A DNA stretch of 64,000 nucleotides from assembly GCA_934435205.1 (NCBI GenBank), contig CAKSAK010000009.1, forward strand, positions 44,177-108,176. The letters run 5' to 3'. The position numbers and the translations under genes are program-made. Origin of the DNA: an uncultured Ruminococcus sp. GTDB taxonomy: Bacteria; Bacillota; Clostridia; Oscillospirales; Ruminococcaceae. Positions within the stretch are counted from its first letter, which is position 1. Every line of letters starts with the position of its first letter. Below the pieces are notes generated by a model. It made no database searches. It saw only the letters and a list, made by a program, of their open reading frames with translations, and was not told the DNA's origin. This document shows positions 60,980-64,000 of the stretch, one piece after another.

Positions 60980-62184
60980 AATTCCATCTCCCGCAACATA
61001 TCTTTTATCTTCTTTTTCCCGATTATTAATATAGGCATAATCGATGAAACTATAATTGTAATTATCAGCCATGCTGCACATGAACAAAACTCATTTGTAC
61101 CAAAAGCAACAATTGATCCGTTAAGCTTTCCACTGATCTTTAAAATATTGAAAAACAAATAAGCAAGAAAACATGAGAAGATACAGCAGCATAATACATT
61201 ACACATCTGTATTAAAACACAGCCTGCCCTTGTTCCGCCGGAAATGCTGTATATGCCGTAATTTTTCAGCTGCCTGTTTGTACTTATAGCACTCATACTC
61301 AAAATGCTTGTAAAAATGAGTATGCTTATGCCGATTATAAGCGGTAATATCATCACCCTTTGCTCGTTTATCTGTTTTAAGCTTGTCTCGTTTATTTTTG
61401 ATAATTTTATCCCTTTTATATCAAAATCAGCGCCTAACTGAGTGGTGAAATTTTCATATTCCTCATCGCTACGACCCTCTTTGAATTTAATAAGCGACAT
61501 TCCGGGACAACCGCCTAGCTTTTGATTTTTTTCAGTAAGCAGGAGAATTTCATTTTTATGCTGCGCACTATAATAATTTGGATACAAAGATGAAGCGTCT
61601 GAAACTTCGGACATCAATGTATAGGCGTTAAAAACTTTAGCTCCATCGCAAAGCATTCCTACTATTTTAAAATTTAATTCCTTCTCACAATCTGACTGCG
61701 GATTGAAAACCACAGTTATCACATCGCCGACCTCATATTCATCACTATAGGATATTACTGCGTTAATTATGCCGTCTTCGCTGTCACATTCGCTTAACCA
61801 TTTACCCTTTTCAAGGATTGGTATGTAATCATTGATGAATTTGTCATCATAGCTGTTGATATAAACGTACCTGATGTCATTTTTATAAAAGGCATTGCTA
61901 TTGTTATAAAGTCCGCCAACTGAATTGAAGGAGTAAACCTCGTCAACATATTCAAAACCGCTTATCTCTTCAAGCAGAGGATAATTCGGTATGTCGATAC
62001 TGCAAATTCCTTCTCCGTCTATATGTTCCTTTATCGGTGAATAAAACTTTGAGATATAGTTTATTGAGGACACACAGTAAACTATCAGTATCAAAGCTGC
62101 GGAAATTTGTAGGATTATAAAAATATTAAAAAATATATTACGTTCAAATTCCTTGATACCATATCTGATATATGATGCGCGCAC
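60976..62184 (-). CDS. FtsX-like permease of the MacB-type transporter, 2
   Basis: This protein of about 402 aa has one N-terminal helix, a 200-residue outer-face domain and three C-terminal helices (about 270-395), the MacB/FtsX four-helix plan. SRSDEEYENF-type periplasmic-like parts are not conserved. I favour GTG 62184 with GGAGG eight bases upstream; GTG 62193 overlaps the previous stop. It pairs with the other permease at 62190 and the ATPase downstream. Confidence 0.75.
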   Translation of the reverse strand: MRASYIRYGIKEFERNIFFNIFIILQISAALILIVYCVSSINYISKFYSPIKEHIDGEGICSIDIPNYPLLEEISGFEYVDEVYSFNSVGGLYNNSNAFYKNDIRYVYINSYDDKFINDYIPILEKGKWLSECDSEDGIINAVISYSDEYEVGDVITVVFNPQSDCEKELNFKIVGMLCDGAKVFNAYTLMSEVSDASSLYPNYYSAQHKNEILLLTEKNQKLGGCPGMSLIKFKEGRSDEEYENFTTQLGADFDIKGIKLSKINETSLKQINEQRVMILPLIIGISILIFTSILSMSAISTNRQLKNYGIYSISGGTRAGCVLIQMCNVLCCCIFSCFLAYLFFNILKISGKLNGSIVAFGTNEFCSCAAWLIITIIVSSIMPILIIGKKKIKDMLREMEL

Positions 62185-62189
62185 CGTTT

Positions 62190-63392
62190 TCACCTCCGTG
62201 ATTTCAGCATTTGCACTGGCGAACGCGAAATGCTGAAATAAATCATTATGTTTTGAGAAACGAAGGTCACAGCTATGTAGATCGCTGCAAGTAAAATATA
62301 GTTTTTCACTGAATATGCAAGAGTGACATACGGCAAAATACCGGCTAGTCCGGGAAGTATAAGAAAATTAAAACAAGGTATACATAGAAGAATATTGATT
62401 GCGCTATATATCATCATCTCGCCTACCATGATTCTTTTGAGCCTGCCTTTAGAACACCCATTGATCCTGAATATCGCCATAGTTTTTCGCCTGAGGTCGA
62501 TCACATATTTAAACAATGCCGTGATATTGACAGAAGATATGATCGCAATAACAACGCAGATCGTCATTTTTGTCTGAAAGGTTTTCAGCACCTCGGCATC
62601 ATAAACCGGCATATCCGAAATTTCCTCATCGCTTATTCTGTCACCAAAGCACTTTTTGAAAATGTTAACAGCGCTGTTATATTCATTCTGATACAGAATC
62701 TGTTGTATTTTCACCTGCGGAAAAGTCGTAACTTCGGCATCTGATGGAAAAACCGTATACGGTATAAAATATCTGTCTCCCCAGGTTTTGGTAAATCCGA
62801 TCACTTCAAAGGTTCCTTCAGGAAGATCGACAAATATTTTGCCGTCTTTATCATATGCCTGATAGCTGTAATCTTCAGGAGAAAGGTCGTCGTCATATCC
62901 GATCTCGCTGTCTATCTCTTTGTAACATTCGATCGGGGCTATACATACCTTAGCAGCTTTGTCATAATCTGTTTTACTGAAAGAGCTACCGCTGTACCAC
63001 CTTCCGTTAGTTTTCAGATTTTTTTTAATATCATACATTTCCCAGCCGTCATTATATGACAGGCAGACGTAATATCCGCCGCAGTCAAAATCTATGTACC
63101 CTATTTTATTCCCAAGCGCTGACCCCATCTCGTTAAGAAAAGTCAAAACCGATTCATTTGAAATTGGATTTTCCTCATCAATGTCGCTTTCAAAATCAAA
63201 GCTAATCCAATTCTTTTCTTCATCAATAGGCTCATCTGAAGCAATGTCCTTTATCTGCTGTGAATAATTCTGATATATCCCAAATGAAAAAATAATAAGC
63301 ATCAAGCTTGTGATCTCACAGACCACAAACACAGCAAAGATAACCTTGCTGTGTCTGATAAACTGTGCAATGTTTTTAAGAATAAAAAACAT
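62190..63392 (-). CDS. FtsX-like permease of the MacB-type transporter, 1
   Basis: This 400-aa protein has an N-terminal helix (about residues 18-40), a long acidic outer-face domain, and three C-terminal helices (about 280-390, including VVIAIISSVNITALFKYVI). This is the four-helix plan of MacB/LolCE-type permeases. It precedes the second permease and the ATPase with overlapping ends, so the three form one exporter. ATG 63392 follows AAGGTCGGGGCAT. Confidence 0.8.
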   Translation of the reverse strand: MFFILKNIAQFIRHSKVIFAVFVVCEITSLMLIIFSFGIYQNYSQQIKDIASDEPIDEEKNWISFDFESDIDEENPISNESVLTFLNEMGSALGNKIGYIDFDCGGYYVCLSYNDGWEMYDIKKNLKTNGRWYSGSSFSKTDYDKAAKVCIAPIECYKEIDSEIGYDDDLSPEDYSYQAYDKDGKIFVDLPEGTFEVIGFTKTWGDRYFIPYTVFPSDAEVTTFPQVKIQQILYQNEYNSAVNIFKKCFGDRISDEEISDMPVYDAEVLKTFQTKMTICVVIAIISSVNITALFKYVIDLRRKTMAIFRINGCSKGRLKRIMVGEMMIYSAINILLCIPCFNFLILPGLAGILPYVTLAYSVKNYILLAAIYIAVTFVSQNIMIYFSISRSPVQMLKSRR

Positions 63393-63412
63393 ATGCCCCG
63401 ACCTTTCATGAT

Positions 63413-63843
63413 TTATCCTACGTTTTTGCTGATTGTGGCAACTTTATTTGTATGTGAGGAATCACGATACACAATTACAGTATGTTTATAATTGTTTCCG
63501 CCTGAGCTTCTGTAATTTGAACAACCCTTGATGCCGATCGATCCTTTTGTACTGAGTGTTTTATATTCAGATGCTCCATCCAAATATAAGCCGTTAGAAT
63601 GATACACATCAACGCTAATCTTGGTATATTCTGTCAGAGATTGTTTATTTGTAGCCCTTGTCTGAACAAAATTGCCAGCTTCATAGTAATCCATTTTTGC
63701 ATATGAATTACCATTGTATGTATAATTATAATTTGATTCATACGTTTGATCAAATGCCCCTACTGATACCATTGCAGTCGTCGCTATCGTGCTGAAGGCA
63801 ATAATAGAAGCTATACCAATTGTAATAGTTTTTTCATATTCAT
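63413..63843 (-). pseudogene. Secreted protein with a frame-shifted signal peptide
   Basis: From 63772 the frame encodes 119 residues of a beta-rich secreted protein (FDQTYESNYNYTYNGNSY, KGSIGIKGCSNYRSSGGNNY). Upstream in the same frame is a signal peptide core (KTITIGIASIIAFSTIATTA), but ATG 63843 (MNMKK, after AAAGGAGAAATTTTT) is in another frame: the A-run at 63829-63834 holds six A where seven would join them. It may be a bacteriocin-like or adhesin-like export substrate of the transporter next to it. It is either broken or phase-variable. Confidence 0.65.
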
Positions 63844-63860
63844 AAAAATTTCTCCTTTAA

Positions 63861-63889
63861 ATTATAGCATTAATACCAAAAAATATCAA
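63861..63889 (-). promoter_or_regulatory. Promoter of the secreted-protein/ABC operon
   Basis: On the minus strand TTGATA (63889-63884), 17 bases, TATAAT (63866-63861) preceded by TGC (extended -10). Confidence 0.75.
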
Positions 63890-64000
63890 TGCAAATCCTT
63901 TGTATTCAAACAGTTTCGTAAGCCTGCACAAATTGAATCGTGCAATATTGTTAAATATTTTAGTTCTGCATTGGAATCACCGAGCCTTTCTTCTTATATT

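Noticed and set aside
63890..64000. Possible gene end at the right edge
   Set aside because: Short AT-rich sequence with no clear reading frame or known motif in the last 110 bases.

Overview
The window looks like a chromosome segment of an endospore-forming, low-to-mid GC Firmicute, most likely Oscillospiraceae (Ruminococcus-like). The evidence is sporulation genes (ylbJ, yqfC, yqfD, yunB), the gene order phoH-ybeY-dgkA-era-yqzL-recO-mutS2, gatCAB, a one-piece PurL, sigma-A promoters that often carry an extended TGn -10, AAGGAGG-type Shine-Dalgarno (SD) sites and several TTG/GTG starts. No rRNA gene, intact tRNA or CRISPR array is visible.

1-23.6 kb is backbone. ylbJ (partial, minus) is divergent from yqfC-yqfD. 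A strong promoter then drives phoH-ybeY-dgkA-era-(yqzL-like)-recO-mutS2. yunB starts inside the mutS2 terminator. ligA and gatCAB follow, then convergent mtaB, two small HPr-like proteins without the catalytic His, a DUF218 protein, a fucose/arabinose-isomerase-like protein, purL and a DUF1294 protein.

23.9-31 kb holds a decayed YczE-type membrane gene and a complete beta-glucoside PTS operon (licT-bglP-bglA, minus strand). That operon has a LicT antiterminator/terminator before licT and another before bglP. An ogt gene and an orphan PAS fragment follow.

30.5-34.9 kb is the most unusual tight gene group. On the minus strand, in transcription order, it holds a 60-aa precursor peptide with five ACG motifs, a radical SAM/SPASM enzyme, a truncated nitroreductase, a PNPOx-like flavoprotein/ferredoxin gene broken by one in-frame stop, a zinc-type macrodomain protein and a SirTM-like sirtuin. 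A divergent HxlR-type regulator with an N-terminal Cys faces it. This joins a Cys-rich RiPP (ribosomally made, modified peptide) module to a reversible ADP-ribosylation pair under a probable redox-sensing regulator.

34.9-54.6 kb is an AT-rich polymorphic-toxin island, almost all on the minus strand, with IS66-type end repeats at 36.5 and 54.7 kb. It contains a VWA/calcium-repeat/nuclease toxin, two LXG-like effectors, one longer Hint-toxin gene, three truncated Hint-toxin cassettes (one with a PoNe-type nuclease next to its PoNi-type immunity gene) and about fifteen immunity-like genes. Many toxin genes are broken by stops or frameshifts while the immunity-like genes stay open. An AgrA/AgrC-like two-component pair sits beside it.

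54.6-64 kb has a serine-recombinase remnant, two directly repeated 3' halves of a tRNA-Leu gene about 4.9 kb apart (attachment-site scars), a lipoprotein plus two ABC-2 permeases without an ATPase, a second pentapeptide-repeat protein, and a three-gene MacB/FtsX-type ABC transporter downstream of a small secreted protein whose signal-peptide frame is shifted by one base.
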